The position numbers were made by a program, and so were the translations under genes. From Tupaia tana (Eukaryota; Chordata; Mammalia; Scandentia; Tupaiidae): a stretch of 64,000 nt of DNA. The DNA is taken from positions 992,001 to 1,056,000 of the forward strand of contig JAKSZU010000050.1 of NCBI GenBank assembly GCA_026018925.1. The letters are read 5' to 3'. Shown one piece after another: positions 46,270 to 58,150 of the stretch (positions within the stretch are counted from its first letter, which is position 1; every line of letters begins with the position of its first letter). The notes under the pieces were generated by a model. The model searched no databases. It worked only from the letters and a program-made list of their open reading frames with translations, and was not told the DNA's origin.

Positions 46270-47607
46270 TCGGTTCAGTGTTACGGTTGGAGTTAGCGTG
46301 AGGGTCAGGTTAGGTTTGGGGTGAGCTTAAGGTGTCCGCCTAGGGTTAGGGTTAGATCTGTGGTTTGAGTTAGGCTTCAGGTTAGGTTAGGTTTAAACTT
46401 AAATTGAGGGAGTAAGTTTAGGGCTACTTTAGTTTTCGGTTCAGTGTTACGGTTGGAGATAGCGTCAGGGTCAGGTTAGGGTTGTGGTTGAGCTTCAGGT
46501 GTCCTCCTAGGGTTAGGTTTACGTCTATGGTTTGAGTTAGGCTTCAGGTTAGGTTAGGTTTGAACTTAGTTTGAGGGAGTAAATTTAGACCCATTGTATT
46601 TTTCGGTTCAGTGTTACGGTTGAATTTAGCCTGAGGGTCAGGTTAGGGTTGGGGTCAAGCTTAAGGTGTCCGCCTAGGGTTAGGGTTAGGTGTATGGTTT
46701 GATTTATGCTTCAGGTTAGGTTAGGTTTGAACTTAGTTTGAGGGAGTAAGTTTAGGGCTACTGTTAGTTTTCGGTTCAGTATTATGGTTGGAGTTAGCGT
46801 CAGGGTCAGGTTAGGGTTGGGTTTAGCTTGAGGTGTCCGCCTAGGGTTAGGGTTAGGTCCATGGTTTGATTTAGGTTCCAGGTTAGTTTACGTTTGAACT
46901 TAGTTTGAGGGAGTAAGTTTAGGGCTACTGTTTTTTTTCGGTTCAGTGTTACGGTTGGAGATAGCGTCAGGGTCAGGTTAGGGTTGGAGTGGAGCTTAAG
47001 GTGTCCGCCTAGGGTTCGGGTTAGGTCTGTGGTTTCATTTAGGCTTCAGGTTAGATTAGGATTGACCTTAATTTGAGCGAGTAAGTTTAGGGCTACTGTT
47101 AGTTTTCGGTTCAGTGTTACGTTTGGAGTTAGCGTGAGGGTCCGGTTAGGGTTGGTGTTGAGCTTAAGGTGTCTGCCTAGGGTTAGGGTTAGGTCTGTTG
47201 TTTGAGTTAGGCTTCAGGTTATGTTAGGTTTGAACTTAGTTTGACGGAGTAAGTTTAGCCTACTGTTAGTTTTCTGTTCAGTGTTACAGTTGGAGATAGC
47301 GTCATTGTCAAGTTAGTGTTGGGGTTGAGATTCACGTGTCCGCCTAGGGCTAGGGTTAGGTCTATGGTTTGAGTTAGGCTTCAGGTTAGGATAGGTTTGA
47401 ACTTAGTTTGAGGGAGTAAGTTCAGGCCTATTGTATTTTTCGGTTCAATGTTACGGTTGGATTTAGCCTCAGGGTCAGGTTAGGGTTGGGGTTAAGCTTA
47501 AGGTGTCCGCCTAGGGTTAGGGTTAGGTCTATTGTTTGAGTTAGGCTTCAGGTTAGGTTAGGTTTGAACTTAGTTTGAGGGAGTAAGTTTAGGGCTACTG
47601 TTAGTTT
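46270..47607 (+). repeat. 8-monomer HOR unit III-2b (1,338 bp)
   Basis: Second unit of the second block. It has the T8 run found in III-1b, so it descends from the b unit and not from the a unit beside it. Confidence 0.88.
46931..46938 (+). repeat. T8 marker, unit III-2b
   Basis: Identical T8 run, exactly 4,847 bp after the one at 42,084. It shows that the 1,338-bp pair already existed when the larger block was duplicated. Confidence 0.85.
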
Positions 47608-47623
47608 TCGTTTAACTGTTATG

Positions 47624-47779
47624 GTTAGAGTAAGCGTCAGGGTCAGGTTAGGGTGGGGGTTAAGCATAAGGGTTAGGGTTAGGACTATGGTTTCATTTAC
47701 TCTTCAGGTTAGGTTAGTATTGAACTTAGTTTGAGGCAGTAAGTTTAGGGCTACTGTTAGTTTTCGGTTCAGTGTTACG
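47624..47779 (+). repeat. 156-bp deletion monomer (copy 2)
   Basis: The same 12-bp loss occurs at 47,670, 4,847 bp downstream of the first. The shared breakpoint marks common descent. Confidence 0.88.
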
Positions 47780-48760
47780 TTTGCAGTTAGCGTGAGGGTC
47801 CGGTTAGGGTTGGTGTTGAGCTTAAGGTGTCCGCCTAGGGTTAGGGTTAGGTGTATGGTTTGAGTTAGGCTTCAGGTTAGGTTAGGTTAGAACTTAGTTT
47901 GAGGGAGTAAGTTTAGGGTTACTGTTAGTTTTCGGTTCAGTGTTACGGTTGGAGATAGCGTCAGGGTCAGGTTAGGGTTGGGGTTGAGCTTCAGGTGTCT
48001 GCCTAGGGTTAGGGTTAGGTTATGGTTTGAGTTAGGCTTCAGGTTAGGTTAGGTTTGAACTTAGTTTTAGGGAGTAAGTTTAGGGCTATTGTTAGTTTTC
48101 TGTTCAGTGTTACGGTGGGAGTTAGCGTGAGGGTCAGGTTAGGGTTGGGTTTGAACTTCAGGTGTCCGCCTAGGGTTAGGGTTAGGTGTGTGGTTTGATT
48201 TAGGCTTCAGGTTAGGTTAGGTTTGAACTTAGTTTGAGGGAGTAAGTTTAGGGCTACTGTTAGTTTTCGGTTAAGTGTTACGGTTGGAGATAGCGTCAGG
48301 GTCAGGTTAGGGTTTGAGTGGAGCTTAAGGTGTCTGCCTAGGGTTAGGGTTAGGTCTGTGGTTTGATTTAGGCTTCAGGTTAGGTTACGTTTGAACTTAG
48401 TTTGAGTGAGTTAGTTTAGGGCTACTGTTAGTTTTCGGTTCAGTGTTACGATTGGAGAAAGCGTCAGGGTCAGGTTAGGGTTGGGGTTGAGCTTCAGGTG
48501 TCCGCCTATTGTTAGGGTTAGTTCTATGGTTTGAGTTAGGATTCAGGTTAGGTTCGGTTTGAACTTAGTTTGAGGGAGTAAGTTTAGGGCTACTGATAGT
48601 TTTCGGGAAACTGTTACGGTTGGAGTTAGCGTCAGGGCCAGGTTAGGGTTGGGGTTGAGATTCAGGTGTTCGTCTAGGGTTAGGGTTAGGTGTATGGTTT
48701 GATTTAGGCTTCAGGTTAGGTTAGGTTTGAAGTTAGTCTGAGGGAGTAAGTTTAGGGCTA

Positions 48761-51700
48761 CTGTTAGTTTTCGTTTAACTGTTACGGTTGGAGTAATCGT
48801 CAGGGTCAGGATAGGGTGGGGGTTAAGCATAAGGTGTCCGCCTAGGGATAGGGTTAGGTCTATGGTTTCATTTAGGCTTCAGGTTAGGTTAGGATTGAAC
48901 TTAGTTTGAGGGAGTAAGTTTAGGGCTACTGTTAGTTTTCGGTTCAGTGTTACGTTTGGAGTAAGCGTCAGGGTACGGTTAGGGTTGGTGTTGAGCTTAA
49001 GGTGTCCGCTTAGGGTTAGGGTTAGGTCTGTGGTTAGAGTTAGGCTTCAGGTTAGGATAGGTTTGAACTTAGTTTGAGGGAGTAAGTTTAGGGCTACTGT
49101 TAGTTTTCGGTTCATTGTTACGGTTGGAGTTAGCGTGAGGGTCAGGTTAGGGTTGGGTTTGAACTTCAGGTTTCCGCCTAGGGTTAGGGTTAGGTGTATG
49201 GTTTGATTTAGGCTTCAGGTTAGGTTAGGTTTGAACTTAGTTTGAGGCCGTAAGTTTAGGGCTACTGTTCGTTTTCGTTTAACTGTTAGGGTTGGAGTAA
49301 GCGTCAGGGTCAGGTTAGGGTGGGGCTTAAGCATAAGGTGTCCGCCTAGGGTTAGGGTTAGGTCTATGGTTTGAGTTAGGCTTCAGGTTAGGTTAGTTTT
49401 GTACTTAGTTTGAGGGAGTAAGTTTAGGCCTATTGAATTTTTCGGTTCAGTGTTACGGTTGAATTTAGCCTCAGGGTCAGGTTAGGGTTGGGGTAAAGCT
49501 TAAGGTGTCCGCCTAGGGTTGGGGTTAGGTCTATTGTTTGAGTTAGGCTTCAGGTAAGGTTAGGTTTGAACTTAGTTTGAGGGAGTAAGTTTAGGGCTAC
49601 TGTTAGTTTTCGGTTCAGTGTTACGGTTGGAGATAGCGTCAGGGTCAGGTTAGGGTTGGGGTTGAGCTTCAGGTGTCCGCCTAGGGTTAGGGTTAGGTCT
49701 ATGGTTTGAGTTAGGCTTCAGGTTAGGTTAGGTATGAACTAAGCTTGAGGCAGTAAGTTTAGGGCCACTGTTAGTTTTCGGTTAAGTGTTACGGTTGGAG
49801 TAAGCGTCAGGGTCAGGTTAGCTTTGGGGTTGAAATTAAGGTGTCCGCCTAGGGTTAGGGTTAGGTGTATGGTTTGATTTTGGCTTCTGGTTAGGTTAGT
49901 TTTGAACTTAGTTTGAGGGAGTAAGTTTAGGGCTACTGTTAGTTTTCGGGTAACTGTTACGGTTGGAGTTAGCGTCAGGGTCAGGTTAGGGTTGGGGTTG
50001 AGCTTAAGGTGTCCGCCTAGTGTTAGTGTTAGGTGTATGGTTTGATTTAGGCTTCAGGTTAGGTTAGGTTTGAAGTTAGTTTGAGGGAGTAAGTTTAGGT
50101 CTACTGTTAGTTTTCGGTTCAGTATTATGGTTGGAGGTAGCGTCAGGGTCACGTTAGGGTTGGGGTTAGCTTGAGGTGTCCGCCTAGTGTTAGGGTTAGG
50201 TACATGGTTTGATTTAGGCTCCAGGTTAGGTTACGTTTGAACTTAGTTTGAGTGAGTAAGTTTAGGGCTACTGTTAGTTTTCGGTTCAGTGTTACGGTTG
50301 GAGATAACGTCAGGGTCAGGTTAGGGTTGGAGTGGAGCTTAAGGTGTCCGCCTAGGGTTAGGGTTAGGTCTGTGGTTTGATTTAGGCTTCAGGTTAGGTT
50401 ACGTTTGAACTTAGTTTGAGTGAGTAAGTTTAGGGCTACTGTTAATTTTCGGTTCAGTGTTACGGTTGGATATAGCGTCAGGGTCAGGTTAGGGTTGGGG
50501 TTGAGCTTCAGGTGTCCGCCTATTGTTAGGGTTAGGTCTATGATTTGAGTTAGGCTTCAGGTTAGGTTAGGTTTGAACTTATTTTGAGTGAGTAAGTTTA
50601 GGGCTACTGTTAGTTTTCGGTTCAGTGATATGGATGGAGTTAGCCTGGAGGTCAGGTTAGGGTTGGGGTTGAGCTTAAGGTGTCCGCCTAGGGTTAGGGT
50701 TAGGTGTATGGTTTGATTTAGGCTTCAGGTTAGGTTAGGATTGAACTTACTTTGAGGGTATAAGTTTAGGGCTACTGTTAGTTTTCGGTTCATTGTTACG
50801 TTTGGAGTAAGCGTCAGGGTCAGGTTAGGATGGGGGTAATCATAAGGTGTACGCCTAGGGTTAGGGTTAGGTCTATGGTTTCATTTAGGCTTCAGGTTAG
50901 GTTAGGATTGAACTTAGTTTGAGGGAGTAAGTTTAGGGCCACTGTTAGTTTTCGGTTCAGTGTTACGTTTGGAGTTAGCGTGAGGGTACGGTTTGGGTTG
51001 GTGTTGAGCTTAAGGTGTCCGCCTAGCGTTAGGGTTAGGTCTGTGGTTTGAGTTAGGCTTCAGGTTAGGTTAGGTTTGAACTTAATTTGAGGGAGTAAGT
51101 TTAGGGCTACTGTTAGTTTTCGGTTCAGTGTTACGGTTGGAGTTAGCGTGAGGGTCAGGTTAGGGTTGGGTTTGAACTTCAGGTGTCCGCCTAGGGTTAG
51201 GGTTAGGTGTATGGTTTGATTTAGGCTTCAGGTTAGGTTAGGTTTGAACTTAGTTTGAGGCAGTAAGTTTAGGGCTACTGTTAGTTTTCATTTAACTGTT
51301 AGGGTTGGAGTAAGCGTCAGGGTCAGGTTAGGGTGGGGCTTAAGCATAAGGTGTCCGCCTAGGGTTAGGGTTAGGTCTATGGTTTCATTTAGGCTTCAGG
51401 TTAGGTTAGGTTTGAACTTAGTTTGAGGGAGTAAGTTTAGGGCTACTGTTAGTTTTCGGTTCAGTGTTCCGGTTGGATTTAGCCTCAGGTTCAGGTTAGG
51501 GCTGGGGTTAAGCTTAAGGTGTCCGCCTAGGGTTAGGGCTAGGTCTTTTGTTTGAGTTAGGCTTCAGGTTAGGTTAGGTTTGAACTTAGTTTGAGGGAGT
51601 AAGTTTAGGGCTACTGTTAGTTTTCGGTTCAGTGTTACGGTTGGAGTTAGCGTGAGGGTCCGGTTAGGGTTGGGGTTGAGCTTAAGGTGTCCGCCTAGGG

Positions 51701-53280
51701 TTAGGGTTAGGTCTGTGGTTTGATATAGGCTCCACGTTAGGATAGGTTTGAACTTAGTTTGAGGGAGTTAGTTTAGGGCTACTGTTAGTTTTCGGTTCAG
51801 TGTTACGGTTGGAGATAGCGTCAGGGTCAGGTTAGGGTTGGGGTTGAGCTTCAGGTGTCCGCCTAGGGTTAGGGTTAGGTCTACGGTTTGAGTTATGCTT
51901 CAGGTTAGGTTAGGTTTGAACTTAGTTTGAGGGAGTATGTTTAGGCCTATTTTATTTTTCGGTTCAGTGTTATGGTTGAATTTAGCCTCAGGGTCAGGTT
52001 AGGGTTGGGGTCAAGCTTAAGGTGTCCGCCTAGGGTTAGGGTTAGGTCTATTGTTTGAGTTAGGCTTCAGGTTAGGTTAGGTTTGAACTTAGTTTGAGGG
52101 AGTAAGTTTAGGGCTACTGTTAGTTTTCGGTTCAGTGTTACTGTTGGAGATAACTTGAGGGTCAGGTTAGGGTTGGGGTTGAGCTTAAGGTGTCCCCCTA
52201 GGGTTAGGGTTAGGTCTGTGATTTGAGTTAGGCTTCAGGTTAGGTTAGGTTTGAACTTAGTTTGAGGGAGTAATTTTATGGGTACTGTCAGTTTTCATTT
52301 AACTGTTAGGGTTGGAGTAAGCGTCAGGGTAAGGTTAGGGTGGGGCTTAAGCATAAGGTGTCCGCCTAGGGTTAGGGTTAGGTCTATGGTTTCATTTAGG
52401 CTTCAGGTTAGGTTAGGTTTGAACTTAGTTTGAGGGAGTAAGTTTAGGGCTACTGTTAGTTTTCGGTTCAGTGTTCCGGTTGGATTTAGCCTCAGGTTCA
52501 GGTTAGGGCTGGGGTTAAGCTTAAGGTGTCCGCCTAGGGTTAGTGCTAGGTCTATTGTTTGAGTTAGGCTTCAGGTTAGGTTAGGTTTGAACTTAGTTTG
52601 AGGGAGTAAGTTTAGGGCTACTGTTAGTTTTCGGTTCAGTGTTACGGTTGGAGTTAGCGTGAGGGTCCGGTTAGGGTTGGGGTTGAGCTTAAGGTGTCCG
52701 CCTAGGGCTAGGGTTAAGTCTGTGGTTTGAGTTAGGCTTCACGTTAGGATAGGTTTGAACTTAGTTTGAGGGAGTAAGTTTAGGGCTACTGTTAGTTTTC
52801 GGTTCAGTGTTACGGTTGGAGATAGCGTCAGGGTCAGGTTAGGGTTGGGGTTGAGCTTCAGGTGTCCGCCTAGGGTTAGGGTTAGGTCTACGGTTTGAGT
52901 TAGGCTTCAGGTTAGGTTAGGTTTGAACTTAGTTTGAGGGAGTATGTTTAGGCCTATTTTATTTTTCGGTTCAGTGTTATGGTTGAATTTAGCCTCAGGG
53001 TCAGGTTAGGGTTGGGGTCAAGCTTAAGGTGTCCGCCTATGGTTAGGGTTAGGTCTATTGTTTGAGTTAGGCTTCAGGTTAGGTTAGCTTTGAACTTAGT
53101 TTGAGGGAGTAAGTTTAGGGCTACTGTTAGTTTTCGGTTCAGTGTTACTGTTGGAGATAGCTTGAGGGTCAGGTTAGTGTTGGGGTTGAGCTTAAGGTGT
53201 CCGCCTGGGGTTAGGGTTAGGTCTGTGATTTGAGTTAGGCTTCAGGTTAGGTTAGGTTTGAACTTAGTTTGAGGGAGTAA
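48761..53280 (+). repeat. Mixed satellite monomers linking two HOR families
   Basis: About 27 monomers in steady 168-bp register, drawn from classes seen on both sides. Apart from the 6-monomer duplication listed separately, I could not find a repeat order. No gene, transposon or unique sequence interrupts it. Confidence 0.8.
51289..52295 (+). repeat. 6-monomer tandem duplication, copy 1 (1,007 bp)
   Basis: The copy starts at CATTTAACTGTTAGGG. Two internal markers give the same offset of 1,007 to the next copy: GGCCTATTTTATTTTTC (51,944 and 52,951) and the ATGGGTACTGTCAG / AGGGGTACTGTCAG pair (52,274 and 53,281). The length is six monomers minus 1 bp. Confidence 0.85.
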
Positions 53281-53302
53281 TTTTAGGGGTACTGTCAGTT
53301 TT
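52296..53302 (+). repeat. 6-monomer tandem duplication, copy 2 (1,007 bp)
   Basis: Second copy, diverging at 53,302 where CGGTTAACCG replaces CATTTAACTG. Its last part is already the GGGGTACTGTCAG monomer that opens the following 4,870-bp HOR, so the two repeat systems overlap here. Confidence 0.83.
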
Positions 53303-56300
53303 CGGTTAACCGTTACGGTTGGAGTAAGCGCCAGGGTCAGGTTAGGTTTGGGGTTGAGCTTAAGGTGTCCACCTAGGGTTAGGGTTAGGTGTATGGTTTG
53401 ATTTAGACTTCAGGTTAGGTTAGGTTTGAACTTAGTTTGAGGGAGTAAGTTTAGGGCTACTGTTAGTTTTCGTTTAACTGTTACGGTTGGAGTAAGCGTC
53501 AGGGTCAGGTTAGGGTGGGGGTTAAGCATAAGGTGTCCGCCTTGGGTTAGGCTTAGGTCTATGGTTTCATTTAGGCTTCAGGTTCGGTTAGGATTGAACT
53601 TAGTTTGAGGGAGTAAGTTTAGAGCTACTGTTAGTTTTCGGTTCAGTGTTACGTTTGGAGTTAGCGTTAGGGTCCGGTTAAGGTTGGGGTTGAGCTTAAG
53701 GTGTCCTCCTAGGTTTAGGGTTAGGTCTGTGATTTGAGTTAGGCTTCAGGTTAGGTTAGGTTTGAACTTAGTTTTAGGGAGAAAGTTTAGGACTACTGTT
53801 AGTTTTCGGTTCAGTGTTACGGTTGGAGATAGCGTCAGGGTCAGTTTAGGGTTGGGGTGGAGCTTCAGGTGTCGGCCTAGGGTTAGGGTTAGGTCTATGG
53901 TTTGAGTTAGGCTTCAGGTTAGGTTAGGTTTTAACTTAGTTTTAGGGAGTAAGTTTAGGGCTACTGTTAGTTTTTGGTTCAGTGTTACGGTTGGAGTTAG
54001 CGTGAGTGTCAGGTTAGGGTTGGGTTTGAGCTTCAGGTGTCCGCCTAGGGTTAGGTTTAGGTGTATGGTGTAATTTAGGCTTCAGGTTAGGTAAGGTTTG
54101 AACTCAGATTTAGGGAGTAAGTTTAGGGCTACTGTTAGTTTTCGGGAAACTGTTACGGTTGGAGTTAGCGTCAGGGTCAGGTCAGGGTTGGGGTTGAGAT
54201 TAAGGTGTCTGTATAGGGTTAGGGTTAGGTGTATGGTTTGATTTAGGCTTCAGGTTAGGTTAGGTTTGAAGTTACTTTGAGGGAGTAAGTTTAGGGCTAC
54301 TGTTAGTTTTCGGTTAACTGTTACACTTGGAGTAAGCGTCAGGGTCAGGTTAGGGTGGGGGTTAAGCATAAGGTGTCCACCTAGGGTTAGGGTTAGGTCT
54401 ATGGTTTGAGTTAGGCTTCAGGTTAGGTTAGGTTTGAACTTAGTTTGAGGGAGTCAGTTTAGGGCTACTGTTAGTTTTCGGTTAACTGTTACATTTGGAG
54501 TAAGCGTCAGGGTCAGGTTAGGTTTGGGGTTGAGCTTAAGGTGTCCGCCTAGGGTTAGGGTTAGGTGTATTGTTTGATTTAGGCTTCAGGTTATGTTAGG
54601 TTTGAACTTAGTTTGAGGGAGTAAGTTTAGGGCTACTGTTAGTTTTCGTTTAACTGTTACGGTTGGAGTAAGCGTCAGGGTCAGGTTAGGGTGGTGGTTA
54701 AGCATAAGGTGTCCGCCTAGGGTTAGGGTTAGGTCTATGGTTTCATTTAGGCTTCAGGTTAGGTTAGGATTGAACTTAGTTTGAGGGAGTAAGTTTAAGG
54801 CTACTGTTAGTTTTCGGTTCAGTGTTACGGTTGGATTTAGCCTCAGGGTCAGGTTAAGGTTGGGGTTAAGCTTAAGGTGTCCGCCTAGGGTTAGCGTTAG
54901 GTCTATTGCTGAAGTTAGGCTTCAGGTTAGGTTAGGTTTGAACTTAGTTTGAGGGAGTAAGTTTAGGGCTACTGTTAGTTTTTGGTTCAGTGTTACGTTT
55001 GGAGTTAGTGTGAGGGTCCGGTTAGGGATGGGGTTGAGCTTAAGGTGTCCGCCTAGGGATAGAGTTAGGTCTGTGGTTTGAGTTAGGCTTCAGGTTAGGT
55101 TAGGTTTGAACTTAGTTTGAGGGAGTAAGTTTAGGGCTACTCTTAGTTTTCGGGTAACTGTTACAGTTGGAGTTAGTTTCAGGGCCAGGTTAGGGTTGGG
55201 GTTGAGCTTAAGGTGTCCGCCTAGGGTTAGGGTTAGGTCTATGGTTTCATTTAGGCTTCAGGTAAGGTTAGGATTGAACTTAGTTTGAGGCAGTAAGTCT
55301 AGGGCTACTGGTAGTTTTCGGTTCAGTGTTACGGTTGGAGATAGCATCAGGGTCAGGTTAGGGTTGGGGTTGAGCTTCAGGTGTCCGCCTAGGGTTAGGG
55401 TTAGGTCTATTGTTTGTGTTAGGCTTCAGGTTAGGATAGGTTTGAACTTAGTTTGAGGGAGTAAGTTTAAGGCTACTGTTAGTTTTCGGTTCAGTGTTAC
55501 GGTTGGACTTAGCGTGAGGGTCAGGTTAGGGTTGTGGTTGAACTTCAGGTGTCCGTCTAGGGATAGGGTTAGGTGTATGGTTTGATTTAGGCTTCAGGTT
55601 AGTTTAGGTTTGAACTTAGTTTGAGGGAGTAAGTTTAGGGCTACTGTTAGTTTTCCGGTAACTGTTACGATTGGAGTTAGCGTCAGGGACAGGTTATGGT
55701 TGGGGTTGAGCTTAAGGTGTCCGCCTAGGGTTACGGTTAGGTGTAAGGTTTGATTTAGGCTTCAGATTAGGTTATGTTTGAACTTAGTTAGAGGGAGTAA
55801 GTTTTGGGCTACTCTTAGTTTTCGGTTAACTGTTACGGTTGGAGTAAGCGTCAGGGTCAGGTTAGGTTTGGGGTTGAGCTTAAGGTGTCCGCCTAGGGTT
55901 AGGGATAGGTGTATGGTTTGATTTAGGCTTCAAGTTAGGTTATGTTTGAACTTAGTTTGAGGGAGTAAGTTTAGGGCTACTGTTAGTTTTCTGTTCAGTA
56001 TTATGGTTGGAGTTAGCGTCAGGGTCAGGTTAGGGTTGGGGTTAGCTTGAGGTGTCCGCGTAGGGTTAGGGTTAGGTCTATGGTTTGAGTTAGGCTTCAG
56101 GTTAGGTTAGGTTTGAACTTAGTTTGAGGGAGTAAGTTTAGGGCTACTGTTAGTTTTCAGTTCAGTGTTACCGTTGGAGTTAGCGTGAGGGTCAGGTTAG
56201 GGTTGGGGTTGAGCTTAAGGTGTCCGCCTAGGGTTAGGGTTAGGTGTATGGTTTGATTAAGGCTTCAGGTTAGGTTAGGTTTGAACTTAGTTTGAGGGAG

Positions 56301-58150
56301 TAAGTTTAGGGCTACTGTTAGTTTTCGTTTAACTGTTACGGTTGGAGTAAGCGTCAGGGTCAGGTTATGGTGGCGGTCAAGCATAAGGTGTCTGCCTAGG
56401 GTTAGGGTTAGGTCTATGGTTTCATTTAGGCTTCAGGTTAGGTTAGGATTGAACTTAGTTTGAGGGAGTAAGTCTAGGGCTACTGGTAGTTTTCTGTTCA
56501 GTGTTACGGTTGGAGATAGCATCAGGGTCAGGTTAGGGTAGGGGTTGAGCTTCAGGTGTCCGCCTAGGGTTAGGGTTAGGTCTATTGTTTGTGTTAGGCT
56601 TCAGGTTAGGTTAGGTTTTAACTTAGTTTGAGGGAGTAAGTTTAGGGCTACTGTTAGTTTTCCGTTCAGTGTTACGGTTGGACTTAGCGTGAGGGTCAGG
56701 TTAGGGTTCGGGTTGAACTTCAGGTGTCCGTCTAGGGTTAGCGTTAGGTGTATGGTTTGATTTAGGCTTCAGGTTAGTTTAGGTTTGAACTTAGTTTGAG
56801 GGAGTAAGTTTAGGGCTACTGTTAGTTTTCGGTTCAGTGTTATTGTTGGAGATAGCTTGATGGTCAGGTTAGTGTTGGGGTTGAGCTTAAGGTGTCCGCC
56901 TAGGGTTAGGGTTAGGTCTGTGATTTGAGTTAGGCTTCAGGTTAGGTTAGGTTTGAACTTAGTTTGAGGGAGTAATTTTAGGGGTACTGTCAGTTTTCGG
57001 TTAACCGTTATGGTTGGAGTAAGCGCCAGGGTCAGGTTAGGTTTGGGGTTGAGCCTAAGGTGTCCACCTAGGGTTAGGGTTAGGTGTATGGTTTGATTTA
57101 GGCTTCAGGTTAGGTTAGGTTTGAACTTAGTTTGAGGTAGTAAGTTTAGGGCTACTCTTAGTTTTCGTTTAACTGTTACGGTTGGAGTAAGCGTCAGGGT
57201 CAGGTTAGGGTGGGGGTTAAGCATAAGGTGTCCGCCTTGGGTTAGGGTTAGGTCTATGGTTTCATTTAGGCTTCAGGTTAGGTTAGGATTGAACTTAGTT
57301 TGAGGGAGTAAGTTTAGAGCTACTGTTAGTTTTCGGTTCAGTGTTACGTTTGGAGTTAGCGTTAGGGTCCGGTTAAGGTTGGGGTTGAGCTTAAGGTGTC
57401 CGCCTAGGTTTAGGGTTAGGTCTGTGATTTGAGTTAGGCTTCAGGTTAGGTTAGGTTTGAACTTAGTTTTAGGGAGAAAGTTTAGGACTACTGTTAGTTT
57501 TCGGTTCAGTGTTACGGTTGGAGATAGCGTCAGGGTCAGGTTAGGGTTGGGGTGGAGCTTCAGGTTCGGCCTAGAGTTAGGGTTAGGTCTATGGTTTGAG
57601 TTAGGCTTCAGGTTAGGTTAGGTTTTAACTTAGTTTTAGGGATTAAGTTTAGGGCTACTGTTAGTTTTAGGTTCAGTGTTACGGTTGGAGTTAGCGTGAG
57701 GGTCAGGTTAGGGTTGGGTTTGAGCTTCAGGTGTCCGCCTAGGGTTAGGTTTAGGTGTATGGTGTAATTTAGGCTTCAGGTTAGGTAAGGTTTGAACTCA
57801 GTTTGAGGGAGTAAGTTTAGGGCTACTGTTAGTTTTCGGGAAACTGTTACGGTTGGAGTTAGCGTCAGGGTCAGGTTAGGGTTGGGGTTGAGATAAAGGT
57901 GTCCGTCTAGGGTTAGGGTTAGGTGTATGGTTTGAGTTAGGCTTCAGGTTAGTTTAGGTTTGAACTTAGTTTGAGGGAGTAAGTTTAGGGCTACTGTTAG
58001 TTTTCGGTTCAGTGTTATTGTTGGAGATAGCTTGATGGTCAGGTTAGTGTTGGGGTTGAGCTTAAGGTGTCCGCCTAGGGTTAGGGTTAGGTCTGTGATT
58101 TGAGTTAGGGTTCAGGTTAGGTTAGGTTTGAACTTAGTTTGAGGGAGTAA
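53281..58150 (+). repeat. 29-monomer HOR, copy V1 (4,870 bp)
   Basis: The unit is 29 x 168 minus 2. Independent markers with offset 4,870 are GGGGTACTGTCAG (53,281 and 58,151; also 56,976 and 61,846) and GTATAGGG (54,211 and 59,081). The detectable match to V2 begins slightly earlier, near 53,090. Only scattered single-base changes were noticed, such as GGTTATGG at 55,693 against GGTTTTGG at 60,563. Confidence 0.88.
56976..58150 (+). repeat. 7-monomer module within the 4,870-bp HOR (1,175 bp)
   Basis: The GGGGTACTGTCAG monomer occurs at 53,281, 56,976, 58,151, 61,846 and 63,021, so intervals alternate 3,695 and 1,175 bp (22 and 7 monomers). The sequence after 56,976 resembles that after 53,281 for about 900 bp, with changes such as CAGGTTCGGCC for CAGGTGTCGGCC. 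The 1,175-bp interval is thus a nested tandem repeat of part of the larger unit. Confidence 0.8.

Larger units (their letters stand above)
44932..48760 (+). repeat. 4,847-bp HOR block, copy 2 (incomplete)
   Basis: Copy 2 follows copy 1 closely through about 48,550. It then skips one monomer (the CTGATAG variant is offset by 4,678, i.e. 4,847 minus 169) and stops matching near 48,760. The last ~1.2 kb of copy 1 has no counterpart here. Confidence 0.85.

Noticed and set aside
51951-51956. Minus-strand AATAAA polyadenylation-like word (also at 52,958-52,963)
   Set aside because: It arises from single-base changes in the TTGTATTTTTC monomer class, was copied by the 1,007-bp duplication, and has no transcription unit upstream.
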